From: Amorphophallus konjac | Taxonomy: Eukaryota; Streptophyta; Magnoliopsida; Alismatales; Araceae | Assembly (NCBI GenBank): GCA_022559845.1 | Contig: CM040118.1 | Coordinates: forward strand, 155,950,331 to 156,014,330 | Reading direction: 5' to 3' | DNA length: 64,000 bases | In this document: piece after piece, positions 33,458 through 46,010 of the stretch | Position numbering within the stretch: the stretch's first letter is position 1 | How the letters are laid out: every line of letters starts with the position of its first letter | Notes under the pieces: generated by a model | Told to the model about the DNA's origin: nothing | The model's input: the letters and a program-made list of their open reading frames with translations, nothing else | The model's database searches: none | Made by a program: the position numbers and the translations under genes

Positions 33458-36400
33458 TCATATTCTTGTAGCATCACCGAGCTTCTTTGGGGCCGGGAAT
33501 GTATCCTTGTTGTAGTGGGTGACCCACTCGAACAGGGCCCGAGTCTTTTCCTTAGGAAAGGAGTAGGGTTTAGTCATTTTGCTTCTTAGGGAATGGCCTA
33601 GCTCGCCAGTCTTTGCTGACGAAGAGATAGCTGCCTTCTTTGCTTTCTTCCTTCGTTTCTCGAAAGCTTTGAAAATTGGCAATGTGAATATTTTTATGCA
33701 TCAGTTGTTCACTGGCAGGCTTGTTCTTTTGACTTAGGGAGGTAGCGGCCGGACAATATTTTGTCACAAAGGCCTCAATATCAGCCACAATCTCATTCTG
33801 GAGATCAAAGGACTTGACTTCGATGCCAATCAACCTTGTTAATATTTCTATCTTCAGGTTACGCTTGCATATCTGGATAGCCCCCTCTTGGTTTGGCGGG
33901 TGTCGACATCTGGCAGAAAGGTCCTTTCATCTGCGGATATAATCCAGAGTAGGTTCATCAGCCCCTTGTTTAGTCTCATACAATTCTGCCTTAGTAATTT
34001 CTTCCTCGGCAGGTTTCATTTTCCTCATTTGTTCTATTTTGGGATCACTCGTCACCGCCAGAATTGGTGGGTTTGAGTGCAGACCGGGTATATGAAAACT
34101 CATTTCATTCAGTTTGCTCTGCAGCACTCCAACTTCTTGCAATCTTTTTTTTATATATAATTTCATCATCATGGCAAGGCCAAGAATGTTGCCCCCTATC
34201 CAGACCTCAGGAGGGGCCGGCAATGTTCTATTAAAGACGCCAAACGCGCCCAGGTTTTCAGAGATTGACATCTTTGCCCTCATGTCTCCATATGGAGGAG
34301 GAGTGGGGTAGCATGCTTCTTCTTTTGGTGGCGGGAGGCGCCCATACTTCTCCCTGGTTTTATCATCATGACGGGAGACCAAAGCTTTGGCTTGCTCTGA
34401 CCTTGATGGTATGACGCATATCTCTTCATCATCTTCTTGAGAGCCTGGCCATTGCACTTTCAAATTTCGGCGACTTGCTGACGCCTGGTTGTAGTTTCTT
34501 AGCAGCATAATGCTCAAGGTATGGTACCTTATAAACATCATAGGTACTGGAATCCCTGGTCCTTTCGGATAGCTTCATTTCAATAATTTTTTATCATCAG
34601 CTTGCCAGCCACATCCGGATGTATGGGCTCCGGGAAGAAGTGTGCCCGCTGTCGGCTGAAGGGGGTTATCATAATTGTTGCATGCAGAGCAGGCATGGCA
34701 GGCTGCGTTTGAGACGCAGAGGGCTGAGCTGCCGCTTGCTGTAGAGAAGGTTGACTCGGCGCCTTGCCTTTGTTAGTCTGAGCAGGATGGACAGGAGAGG
34801 CCACCCCTATCGAGCTGGAAGTCGGTCCAGCTGGCTCAGCATGCTTGGAGACTGTCATTTGCTTATTTCTTTCATTCAGCTATTTTCTGAGGGAGTCAAT
34901 CTCCTGCTGATATCTTTTGAACATCATCTGGATCATGGGATCCAGGGTTGTCGGGATCTGTGTTCCTCCCGATATTTCTTCAGTGGAAACACCCAGAGGG
35001 TTGTCTTCTTTTTCTTCAGTCACTACATTGACTGTCATTATCGTGACTCTTCGGGCTTCATCGGCAGCCATTATCTTTTCTTTTGCTGCTCAGCTTTTTC
35101 TTGTGACAGCACCCAGCCGGTGTGCCAATTCAATCAGCTCTTCAGGCTGGTCTGGCAATGTGTTATATTTCTTGGCGACACTGACCATATTGTAGGTAAA
35201 AACCTGTATCTTTCATTTTTGGCTGCGGACTTTCCTCCTGACCTGACTCGGATTATGTGAGGCGGTCGAAGACTGAAATCCTTTCTTCTACTTCTTCCCT
35301 CCTGGGGCTGTCTCTCTTGTATATGGCCTTGTGACCTTTCTTCATAATCATCGGAGCCAGAAGAGGAGACCCCGAACATTGCTTCTTGTAAAGCTTCTTC
35401 TTCTTTTTCATGTAGGGTGCCCAAAGCACGAGATAATCTTTGCTGCCCTAGGGAGGAATCCCCTAGATAGTGGAAGTAGTCTTGAACCACCTGGTTCATT
35501 TCTTCCTGGCTATCCCTTTGTAGATTTGATCGGGGCAGCAGCCTCTCTTTGATCTTTGGCTGATAAACCAGCCTTGAAATTTGGGAAGCCAAATGCTTCG
35601 ACTTGGAATATTTGAAGATATCAGCCCATCTGGCACAGGCCTTCGGTCTCTTTGGAATAGCAGCACAGGCTGGATCTTCCATTCTTCTTTGTTCTTCCTT
35701 TGGGCAGTATATATTGTTCCCCCCTTTGTGGCGGATGGCAATAGTATCCTCTCTCCTTCTGCCCCCAGCCCTGGGGTGAATGACAGTAGCATTTTCTTCT
35801 TTCTTCTCATCTCCTGCCCCCAGTCCTGGGGCGAATGACAGTAGCATCTTCTTTTCATCTGCCCCCAGTTCCGGGGTGAATGACAGCAACATCTTCTCTT
35901 CTTTGTTCCATCTCCTGACTTTGGCTTCAGGGTGGATAGCAGTGGCACCTTGCTCTTGAGCCGAAATCCAGCTCTGTATCTTCTTCGGCCTCCATATATG
36001 TCTATATCTTGCTGGCTTGGGAGCTAGCGGCTTCATCTCATCAGTTTCCCAGTTGGCCATCTTGGTGGCCAAAATTTGGACATTGTTGTCAGTCTGGACG
36101 GTCGAGGAAACCCTGTCCGGATGAACATCTTTGGGAGAGACCATCGAGGTTCACCCTAACATCTCCGGTCATCATCATCTTTCCAGAGTTTGAAAGACGA
36201 CGGCATGCAGCAGCATACCGGCTCCTCCGGTTACCTCTTCTCCCTTTTAGGGCAACAACGGGGACCGTGTCCCTCCTTTGGATATGGTGGACGAAGCAGG
36301 CGACGACTATCGAGGCCGTCTTTTCTGGTGAGCTTCCCTTCTCATCAGCAGTTTTCATTGGGGCACCTGCAGCAGTGCCTTGTTCTTTGTCAGCAACCTC

Positions 36401-36553
36401 CAATAGGTCGATGAAGACGAGGCCCAAGCAGTTGGGCAACCCGACAGTAGGGGGCATAGACCCGAACATCGTGGGCACCACGAAGTAGCCTTCGCGAATA
36501 TGAGCATCAACGACCAGCCGGCCGCAGCGGAGGGAGGCGAGTCCACTCGTCAT
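33458..36553 (-). pseudogene. Gag relic of element D
   Basis: The first ATG after the PBS is at 36553. Coding remains run in several frames: 36553-36089, 36144-35134, 35071-34580, 34541-33927 and 33833-33570. There are therefore at least four frameshifts plus stops. The part near 33990-33780 (YIRRWKDLSARCRHP-like, then IGIEVKSFDLQNEIVADIE across a stop) resembles the C-lobe of a retrotransposon capsid. A three- to four-fold repeat around ctgcccccag..ctggggtgaatgacag lies at 35755-35945. No zinc knuckle or protease was found. Confidence 0.5.
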
Positions 36554-36646
36554 TTTAATTCCTGGTAATAGGATTAGCGCACAGTTAGAATTTAAGAGGG
36601 GCCTCTCGAGGCCTCCTATTTTGACGTAGAGATGAAGGGAGACTTC

Positions 36647-36664
36647 GTCCCACCGGGCGTGCCA
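36647..36664 (-). other. Probable primer-binding site of element D
   Basis: The minus strand reads tggcacgcccggtgggac, a form seen in plant Tat-type elements, four bases from the inferred LTR end tgtggacgcg at 36669. The tRNA identity was not checked. Confidence 0.55.
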
Positions 36665-36668
36665 GACT

Positions 36669-39600
36669 TGTGGACGCGCTTTATTATTCTTTTTATTTAT
36701 TTTGTTTATTTATTGGCGTGCCAGTCACCGGAGTGACGATTTCATTGTGCGCTCGATCTGACTTGGTCAGTCGATTGTGAAGTCCGAGTCGGGACTAGAA
36801 GTCCGTCATACCATAAAGGCTATGACGTTAATTACGCCCTTCCAAAGAAGGACAACCCTTGATTAAACGCCAAAATAGGAGGCCTCGAGAGGCAAACATG
36901 TATTCATGTGCGCAAAATGGAACTTCATACCAGAGCCAGGAAGGCGGGCAAGATAACAACATCAGCTGTAGAAACAGACGGTATCGTCAAGCCAGCGGCT
37001 CAGAGACGATATCATTAAGTCAGCGGTTCAAAGACTGAGCCGTGGCCATGATGGAGGTTTAAAGCATCGATCGATATTTCGACAGCATTTCCCCTTTATC
37101 TGGATTATGCCCAGGGGGAAATAGGCTATCACCCACGGAGTGCCGGGATGAAAGCCGTGAGAAAGAGAGAGGCCAAACCTCCCGACCTATATATATCTGC
37201 CATAGGGCAGTGTTTGATTTTCCCCTTGTGGAAGTCGGCGGAACTCGTGCAGTGGCAGAGCCCTCCCGAGCTAAAAGGGTTATCCATGGACCCGATGCGG
37301 AACGACGGAATGTAAGTGAACGCTCAACAAAATTTGGATTGAAGACTCAGTAGTAAAATTTGGTTAGATTATCGGTGCAGTTCCGGCATGCATAGGTTCC
37401 CGGGGATAGCTTAATGTAGACTTTCATCATCATGGGAGAATTTTGGCAGCACCTCCCCTAGACTAAGTATTTGCCAGGGGGAGATATAGGCTGACATCCA
37501 TGGAATGCCAGGATGAAAACTAGAAAGTGAGAGAGCACTAAGGCTCAGGGAGACTGTGTATGTCTCTAGCATCGGTCGCTATTCCCCTTCTCGGAGACCG
37601 ACGAAACCCTTGTAAAGACAAGGTCCGCCGGACCCGTGGGGTTGCATGTGAATCCGATTCGGGACATAGGAATGTAGGGGAGATCAATCCCCTAATTAAT
37701 TTATCTCCTGGGGTGCACATGACGACTCAAGGATGTCTCAGGATAGGTGGAGGAAGCGGCCAAAGGGGTAGACAGAGGATTGGCATTGGGTTCTCGGCAC
37801 AGCCGGGAGATCAAGGGGGTTCCCGGCGCGGAACCCTCTCGGCGCGCTGGTTCCCAGCGTGGCTTTAGCGGGGCTCTCGGCGCGGGATTATAGGTTGGCC
37901 AAGGGGTGTTCTCGGCACGGGTTTAAATTTGCCAGAGGGGGTGCTCTCGGCATGGGTTTAAATTGGCCAGAGAAGGAAGGAGGGAGGCTCCCGGCGTGGC
38001 TCCAAATGCAAAAGAAGGCAAGAGGGAGGCTCCCGGCGTGGAGGCTTCTCGGCGAGCTCCTCATCGCGTCGGGAGGCTGGCGCCGAGAGGCCAAAGGCAA
38101 GGGGGAAGGTCTCGGCGTGGGTGGAGTTGGCTTATAGGGGGGTCTCGGCGTGGGACTTCCCGGCGCGCCCGTTACCGCGCCGGGAAGGTGGCGCCGGGAA
38201 GCTAAGGGCTGGGGAGGATTGCATGAGGGGGCTGAACAGGTTTTGTCTTTTAGCCAAAGGGGAAAGGAGAGGAAGGCCTCTCGGCGGGACAGTTCTCGGC
38301 GGTGAATTTTGCACGCCGAGAAGGTGGAGTTGCGGAAAGAATTCAAGGTTTACAGAGCTAAAACGATACTCTATTTTTAAGATTCCTGAGCTTTCTGGCT
38401 GCGATTGAAGCCGGATTTGAAGTGCAGGAGGGGGATTTCATGGATGCTGAGGTTTGATTAGGCAGGGGTTTAATCTCATCAATGAGGGGTTGAATGTAAG
38501 AGGATCGGAAAATCCAATCGCCCGGATGGGCTTTGAGTCGTCATGTGCTGTTGACCCTCATGGGATCGTTTACTGGCATCTTTGGTCGCCTGGAAGCCAA
38601 GAGATGGTCATCTCAGGCCCCAGGGACGACCCTGATGGAACTATCCATATTGGAATCGGATTAGAAACTCTCAGTATCAAGCCATCGAGACAGCTTACTT
38701 ATTCCTGTAGCAAGGGAATCTCGAACAGGAGATCCGAGCTATTGCCAATATCCGTAGCAGACTGTCCCAGAAGCCAAGAGATGGTCTGTCTCTGGCCCTG
38801 GGGCAAGCCTGGGAGGCTTTATGCAAACGACTACTAACTGCAAGGGATATCGGTATATTTAGAGCTATATTTATTCTACGGAAGACAACTGATCCCTAAG
38901 ACCCATAAGAGAATTAGATGCGCTTCAATTGAGCTAAAGATGAAAACATGTAAAGGAAATATATAACAACATACGGAGAGATAGCTGGCAGATGTTTCAA
39001 TCACCCAACGCCCAAACGGGTCATTGAAGCACTTCATATCATTTCAATAGATCACCCCAGAACTCATACTAATCACGCGGAGGGAATGAGGGAAAGGGAG
39101 ATGAATAGACATCGGGACATCCCGGTTACATCCAGAGGAAAATCGAGATAAACTCGGCAGGATTACATGAAGAAGAAAATAAAACCATGGGGGAGGGCGG
39201 AGCATTGACTCCTCTCCCTCCCCGGCTGCCCACCTGGAGCTTCTTCTCCTTCTTTCTTTTCTCAGCGGAGGTGGCTCTCTCTCTGTTGGTCTCTTCTTTT
39301 TTTCAGTGGAGGAGTCTCTCTCGAAGCCCCTCTGTTTCTTTTCTATCGCTTTCTTTTCTCTTTTTGCCCCCCCTCCTTTTTTCTTGCTATGTTCTATCCT
39401 CTCCTCCGATCCCTTCTGGTGCTTCTCTCCCGGCCCCCGTCGATATGGAGGAAATGAGGCTTTTATAGGCATAGCACCCCCCCTTCTCGGCAGGGTTGCC
39501 TTGGCACGCATACCTCAGGTTCCCGGCGCGCCCCCTTGCTTCCTGACGCAAAGGCTTCTCGGCGCCATGCTTTGGGCCGTGGTGAAGAGCTCTCGGCGCC

Positions 39601-39981
39601 ATGGCCCATTTAGGCCCCTTTCTTATTGCTTTAATTTTTTTTAATCACTAGGCTTCTGGGGCGCCTAATCTGCCTCTTCATTAGTCCTTCGAATCTGTCG
39701 GAACAGATGAAGGTCCTTTTAGTTGATGGGTTGACATAGTCTTATCAGCATATTTTTGGAGATTTTCATCAGTCAACAGACTGCAATTCTTCATCAGTAC
39801 TGCCATCTGAGTGATGACAATACCGGACATCGGCTTGGCCGGGAAGGGCTTCGGCTGGGTGGTAGCTTCAGTGATGACTCTTCTGTAGTTCTAGCTTTGC
39901 AGGAATTCCTGGGATCTTCATGTTTGATTTCATCTTCTCTTCGATTTCATCTTTACCCTTGACTATATTTCAGGTGTCAAC
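36669..39981 (-). repeat. 5' LTR of element D, about 3.3 kb
   Basis: In element orientation it starts tgttgacacctg at 39981, sharing tgttgacacc with B1 and B2, and ends at the PBS. The middle (37780-38330 and 39480-39610) is dense with ctcggcgcg, cccggcgtgg and their complements, forming imperfect stems. Short C/T-rich and S/R-rich frames here are not supported as genes. Confidence 0.65.
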
Positions 39982-40107
39982 AACCCCCGCCTGGAACTCC
40001 TCAGCTTACGGGACTCATGAGGCTAGCGCACTATTTAAACCGGGGACTCCCTCCAGTAAACGGTAAGGCCTACATATGCCTAAAACTTCCTGAGCAGGAA
40101 CCACTTC
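39982..40107 (+). repeat. Tat LTR F, left fragment
   Basis: Aligns with the G LTR at 57620-57740 (actcctcagcttacgggact, ccggggactccctcc, ctgagcaggaaccactt). It includes a TATA-like tatttaaa at 40032-40039 where G has tatataaa. Its left side was displaced by element D. It ends with the target duplication acttc (40103-40107). Confidence 0.75.
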
Positions 40108-41359
40108 TGTCACGCCCCGAGCCTTTATTTCAACGGAAGACTAACTCGGGGAGCGCGAACAGCCAGCACGGTAAGCCTCTTGCAAGCAAGAACGATCAGG
40201 GCGCAAGGCAATCACACAAAATGAATGCAATTGCACAATATTTACTAAATATCCAACTTCATTCCATTATCAATCAAATATTCAAAATATAATAACTTTT
40301 TCCACCATCTTTCACTCTACTAGGCTCAAGAAATAGGAAAATTACATTGACTCCATCTAAACAATATAGACTTCCTAAGTCTTCGCTCATCTTTATTCAC
40401 TCTCAGATCCGCTACTTGAACATTCTGAATCCGAACCCGACTCACTTCCGTTTTCTGAAAAAGATTAGAAATAGGTAATGAGCACACTTGCCCAGTAGGT
40501 ATCTTCTCATCAACATGAAGGCACTATTAAAGTAATTAACAATTTATCTCTAAAGAAGTAAGGCAAAATCATGCGAAAGCGAATATCATGCAATTAAACC
40601 AACGTAACACGATAATCATGTAAGATAGAGTGAACAATGTTGAGTTATGGTTTTGATGATTATTGTGATTGTTAAGTTTTGGTTTTGATGATAACTAAAC
40701 TTAATATGTGATTAAGTGATGATAACTAAACTCATGGTTGATTGCTCATACTCCTGTTATCTATGTATGGCTGAGATGTCAAATGGCAACGGTTACGTGG
40801 TCTTGATCCTTGGTTTGCATATGTTGGTTTTACAAGAGGCAAGAGGTTTCATAACCTCTTTAATGTGAACAAGCATGGTATTAACCCTAACTATCTTGCT
40901 TGCAGGATTAAACTCATGGCAGTCACCTGGTGAACCAAACGTGTGGATACTCACCCTGCTCCTCTACAATCCAAAACAGGTGGTATATGTCATGTACTGT
41001 CAAAGAACCATTGGTGAGACTCTTACCTTGTCTTAGCATCGATCTCACCATGTGTATCTCATATACATCTCCTTAATACACCTCATTCATGCATATTAAT
41101 CTTGAAACCCTTATGGCCATCGTGCGCCCTCGCCCACAGATCGACCTGCCCGGTCAGGTCGCGGGGGTCAAGGGGGCAGCGCCCCTTGCGGGGGTTTCGG
41201 GGGGCGGAGCCCCCGGAACAAAATTTAGAAACGCTCTAATGATTTAGACGTTCCAAATGCATAAACCAAGTGAATCCAATCCCCAAATGTATGGATTTGA
41301 TATGGACATGAAGCCTTTGAATTATGGACATGTTTCTTTAAGCTAAACACTTCATTTTT

Positions 41360-41640
41360 GCAGGTATAGGTGTTTCCGGTCGACCAACACACCTTGGCCG
41401 GTCGACCAGATTTGCCAGAGCCTGAAAACTCCCATTTTTACAGGTAGCGGTCGACCGCCCCTACGCGTCCGGTCGACCGGTTCTTCCAGAAATGAAAAAC
41501 TCAAGATTTTACAGGTTTCGGTCGACCGCCACCATAGGGCCGGTCGATCGGTTTTGCCAGAGCCTAAAAGTTCCAGCTGCAGTAGGTTCCGGTCGACTGC
41601 CCCATGAATTCCGGTCGACCGCCAGTCCCGAGCCCCGTTT
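41360..41640 (+). repeat. ggtcgaccg palindrome array in copia solo LTR
   Basis: Four ~80-base units, each with two ggtcgacc palindromes about 20 bases apart and a shared ttgccagagcctgaaaa/ttttacagg segment. Confidence 0.85.
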
Positions 41641-41763
41641 TGTTGACTTCGATTTCAAGCTCGTGGAGAGGAATCTTTCACCCATTTGTTTAATCCCAAT
41701 GACCCCAATTACACCAGGATTTGTGGATCTGGTATGGGGGTTGTCCATGGACCATTCAAAGGT

Positions 41764-41770
41764 TATAAAA
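41764..41770 (+). promoter_or_regulatory. Possible TATA box of copia solo LTR
   Basis: tataaaa just downstream of the palindrome array, where the related copia LTR in H has its TATA run. Confidence 0.35.
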
Positions 41771-42224
41771 CATCTCATTGGAGCCAATAACCCTAACCAT
41801 CCAAGAGGGATTCAAGTGAGATCAAGAGGAGGCTATCCAAGGAGGAAGGAGAGGGTACTGTAGCTCCATGAATAGTACTTCGTACAACAAGATCGTCATC
41901 CATCTCCAAGGTGTTTCAAGCCAAATCTGAAGCTAGCAACCTCCAAGGAAGAGAACATCCAAGGAAGCAAGCAAGGATTCCAAGAAGAGTGCCTAAGGGA
42001 GAAAGATGAGAAGCCAAGCAAGCAAGAAAGGAGAAAAGCCAAGCAAGCACGGATTGAAGCTCCGATCAAGTGAAGATACGTTCAAGATCCGCAACATGCA
42101 TTCAAAGGGAACCCAAAATAAGAGTTTTCTAAACTAAGCCTCATCGTCTTTATGTTTTGGGTATTGTAATTGTGTTCATCATAAACTGCAAACTCATGTG
42201 TCTGTGAATCGTTGTTGGATCCGT

Positions 42225-42460
42225 GGTCGTGTGTGTGTGTATCGTATTTGATTCGTGTGTGCATAGGTCTTCTAAGATCTGCATGTGTTGTGTGATTTTA
42301 TCCAGAACTTAGTGTTTGTGTGTGTGGAGTGCTGCACTTGTCGTAGCATGTGTGTGTCTTGTTGATCCGCGTGTTGGATCGTGTTGGAGACCTCGTCTCC
42401 TTGTGTGTGTGTGTGTGTGTGTGTTGGGGTGCGTCCCCGTGTGTGTGTGTGCAGGCGTCG
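42225..42460 (+). repeat. GT-rich microsatellite region
   Basis: Several (tg)n runs including a pure run of about 20 bases (42401-42423), within the copia solo LTR. Confidence 0.8.
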
Positions 42461-44986
42461 TCCTGCGTGTATGGTTGGAGCATCGTCTCCGTTTGGGGAT
42501 TTATCCCCGAGTGAAGTCTCACCGAGTTTGGTGAGGGGTGGACGTAGGATTGCCGTCGTTTCATCCGAACCACCTTAAAAACCGCTGTGCATTGTGTTTT
42601 GTATTATGTGGTTTGGTCCTTTTCTTCTACCTCCATTCTACATGAGTGTTAGTATAATTGTGATTCTGGATTTATCCTCGTATATCTTGCATAATCTATA
42701 TCATCATCCAATTCAGTTTGATAAATCCAATTTGTGAACAAACATTTTTGAACCTCTTGATTAACATTGTATCACATATTTTGAAAAGGCCAAAAGTTTT
42801 CGTAAAATTGGTAAACACCCAATTCACCCCCCTCTTGGGTGTCATTGATCGCGGGACTTCAAACAAGAATGAACAAGGATGAATGTAACAAGAACATGAT
42901 GTTTGGCGTTTCATGAACAGGAATGTAACGAGAATGCACTTTCACTTTCATAACCATAAAGGTTACGCATGAGAATGTCAATCATGTAGCAATTCACTAG
43001 ATTTTCACGAGAGCTCATGGTTTTCACTTATTTATAAAGAAAGTACTCCCAATGCAATGCGACGCCAGTAGCATCATACCCCGTGGTTTATAAAATAGTA
43101 TGTTTCCGACAATCAGCCGTGGGGACTAGCATAGAGCCCTTGGACACAATCAGCGCCCGAACTGCATCTTCACGTATAAATCAAGCTACTTCCATGAGTG
43201 TAACAATAAAACATGGCCAAGAATGTAATAAGTTCAACAAGTTCATGATAACAATAATTCAATGAATGAATGCTTCAATTTAGAGTATGAGAGATCAAGA
43301 AAAAGACTTAAACAATGTCATGCTCATGGAAATTAATCGACAGTAAAACAGTACATTCTTTTCTCTTTCTAATCATTATATTAAGTTCCTTGATCAATAT
43401 TATAAGTTCTAGACTATCATTAGTTCATCTAGAACCTTTGGAATATCAACGCTTGGGTCAAACCTTGGGTTAAATACTTAAGCAATGTGACGGTCATTCA
43501 CTGGGCTGTTACATCATGTAACGCTCCAGTAGTGGGCCGTTACAATGATCCGAATTCAGAACGATCAAATAGACTCAGAGAAGTGTGACAGTCATTCATT
43601 GGGCCGTTACGTTGTGTGACGGTCCATGATTAGGCCGTTACAGTAGTCTGAGACCAGAATCAAGCAATGGAACTCAGATGAATGTCACGGTCTTATATTG
43701 GGCCGTTACATTACCTGACGGTCCAATATAGAGCCGTTACACTACTAATAACCAGAAAACATCGATAGTGTACTCTAATCAATGGGCTTTAAGGGTACAA
43801 CCAACTCGGCGTCCTAGTGGGAATCCCAGGCTCGCAGAGAATTACGGAGGCCTTGAAACAAGGTTTTCTAATCGATTGGAAGGAATATCCAATAGAGAGG
43901 TCCTCATGTCCAAGAATAATGTTCCTATAGTGCAAAGTGAACTAATAGACAACATAGCGGAGTATGTGCCATGTACTTAAAGAAAATGACTCTATAGATA
44001 GAGGGAAAATATGTAACAACGTGAAAGCAAGATAAACTCCGTCAATACAACATTGGAAAATCATGTTTTTAATTACAAAACTATAAAGTTTTGGCACATA
44101 AAATTAACATACCTTAAAATAGTTCAAGATGCTTAGATCATGCAGATTTCAATATGAATTACTAAGAAAACATAAAATCATAATAACAGGCCAAAACTTA
44201 GCTAACTAGGCTTAATTATAGGTGAACTTAACTAGTTATTATTCTGTCATGGGCTGACAGAACACAGAGTCTAACGGTCTAATAGGGGTGCGTCACAGTG
44301 TCTGTGATGGTCTATCGAGAGGCCGTTATAGTAATGTAACACTCCTATCCTGGTGCGTTAGAGACAACAGTGAAATGAAAACATGACAGAGCGTGTGATG
44401 GTCTGTCGTAAGGCCGTTACATGTATGTGACGGTCCTACCATGATGCGTCAGAGCGTCTGCTGATAGAAACTGAAATGAAACCTAAGAGATTAACACACA
44501 TCATGTCTGTAAATCAAATACCATGTCTATCCTAGGCGTATAGGCTATCTACATGCATGGGTTTCAGTGAATAGACAAGATAACATCTTTTAATTTTCTA
44601 CTAAGGGCTAAGAGATGTATGAATGCATAGAACTATTAAAACATGAAATTCATGATCTATCATGCATGGAATTCAATCAAACCAGAAGGCTTTTAGTCCT
44701 ATCAAGAGGTTTTTTCCATTCATGAGATAACCTACCTCTTAACTAGGCTTCAAACTCCCAATTTGGGTCTGAAAAGCCGGCCCTAGTTCTCCTCTTCTTG
44801 TGACTTTTCAGCAACTTCCTTGGGCTGTAACTCCACGACCTCTTGACCTAAGGACGTGAAATTTGGAGAGGAGTTAGTCTAAAGTATTATAAACAAATTC
44901 CTCTAAAGAACTTACCTGAGATTATGACTCCTTACCTTGATTCCACATGACTAAAGGTAAGGGTCGCGCAGTTTAGAACTAGGTCC

Positions 44987-44994
44987 TATTTATA
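44987..44994 (-). promoter_or_regulatory. Putative TATA box of solo LTR E
   Basis: The minus strand reads tataaata within ccctataaatagg, about 810 bases from the LTR start. Confidence 0.45.
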
Positions 44995-45810
44995 GGGTTT
45001 TGGCTAGGGTTTGAGGATTAGATCGATTCTAGAGTCCTTAATCTGCCAGAATCTAATCCCTAAGAGTCCTTAGTAGTGTTATGAACTCTCCGAAGTCGAT
45101 CCCTAGTGGATAAGATCTCAAGGTTCTGATCTTTCTACTCGTTCTTTCCTTCACGGAACTAACAGGGTGTAACGGTTGTAGACCCCTGCGTTACAAGCAT
45201 GTGACGGTCTCACGATAGAGCGTTACATTCAATGTTCCCAGAGTTCAACATTAATCAAATTCTTTTGTTAATTATCCTATATAATTATTTATATAATTGT
45301 ATCTATCCTTATTCTGCTAAAACCTGACTTCTAAGAGTCCCTAGTGATTTTACATGTCATTTTAATTAGGTCTCTTATGGATAGGATCATCAAGTTCTAA
45401 TCTTTTTATACATTCTCTTACTTACGGAACTTGCAGGCTGTGACGGTCTAGGGTATACGCGTCACAAGGCTGCGGCGGTCGTCTGATGAACCGTTACATT
45501 CGACGCATTCAGAATTTTAATTTTTAATAAAACTCTTTTATTTATTTTTCATCTAGTTATCCTATTAAGTTGTGTTTATCCTTTCAAATCCGTGAATAGA
45601 CTTAATAACTTTCTAGAATATGGGCCAAACTAAATAGGCCTAGTCTTTAAACCTTTTTGATTTGTTTAGTAGATTAGGTTAATTGATTAACATAATTGGG
45701 CCTTATATTGGCTAATAAACTCAATAATCCTTTTATAAATTTATTTAGCCCTTATAAATTACAAATAAATTATAAACTAACTTATATAAATTGTGGGGCA
45801 CTACAACTTC

Positions 45811-46010
45811 ACCACCTTGGTGGAGAGGGATCTCGTGCATCTCCCCACTCCTCTTTTCATAGCTTCCACCACTGCTCTACTGACTTAGGCATCGGAGGGT
45901 TTACCCCAAGGAACCACCCCTGGGCCCCCTGATCCGTTTACCTTTCTTGCAGTTCACTGATCGGTGATCATCTCCCCAGCTCAGGACCAGCGCGAGATCG
46001 CCCCTCTTCA
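45811..46010 (+). repeat. Tat LTR F, right fragment
   Basis: Continues the alignment with the G LTR (cgctctactgacttaggcat, cagctcaggaccagcgcgag) and ends at the same cccctTCA terminus as G at 57942. No PBS follows; instead the B3 gag sequence begins. F is therefore a solo or 3' LTR inserted in B3. Confidence 0.75.

Larger units (their letters stand above)
29160..39981 (-). mobile_element. Element D: Tat/Ogre-like retrotransposon lacking pol, with repeat-rich 3' region
   Basis: Minus-strand order: 5' LTR (36669-39981), PBS, gag relic (36553 to about 33458), then about 4 kb of tandem repeats (33457-29530) and a possible 3' LTR remnant ending at 29529. Plant Tat/Ogre elements are known for tandem repeats between pol and the 3' LTR, which supports the call. 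No protease, RT, RNase H or integrase is visible. Its 5' LTR terminus is inserted in LTR F. The left boundary is uncertain. Confidence 0.6.
40638..42861 (+). repeat. Copia (Sirevirus-type) solo LTR, 2224 bp, nested in E
   Basis: Starts tgttgagttatgg and ends gcgggacttca, flanked by the 5-base duplication aacaa (40633-40637 and 42862-42866). It contains the copia block gtgaggggtggacgtagg..gaaccaccttaaaa at 42530-42580 and an aattcacccccctc run near the 3' end. A 32-base tandem duplication of its start lies at 40638-40700. No internal region is present. Confidence 0.85.
40108..45805 (-). repeat. Solo LTR E (Tekay-like), containing a nested copia solo LTR
   Basis: Starts tgtcacgccccgag and ends ggggcactaca, with a perfect 5-base target duplication acttc at 40103-40107 and 45806-45810. 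Without the nested copia LTR it is about 3.47 kb. It has no internal region, so it is a solo LTR left by recombination. Orientation is minus (start tgtagtgcccc), supported by a minus-strand tataaata. It holds many gtgacggtc..ggccgttac imperfect palindromes at 43480-45500. Confidence 0.85.

Noticed and set aside
38132..38346. Arg/Pro-rich ORFs and a possible CpG-island promoter of a host gene
   Set aside because: The GC richness comes from the cggcgcg stem repeats of the D LTR; no gene follows.
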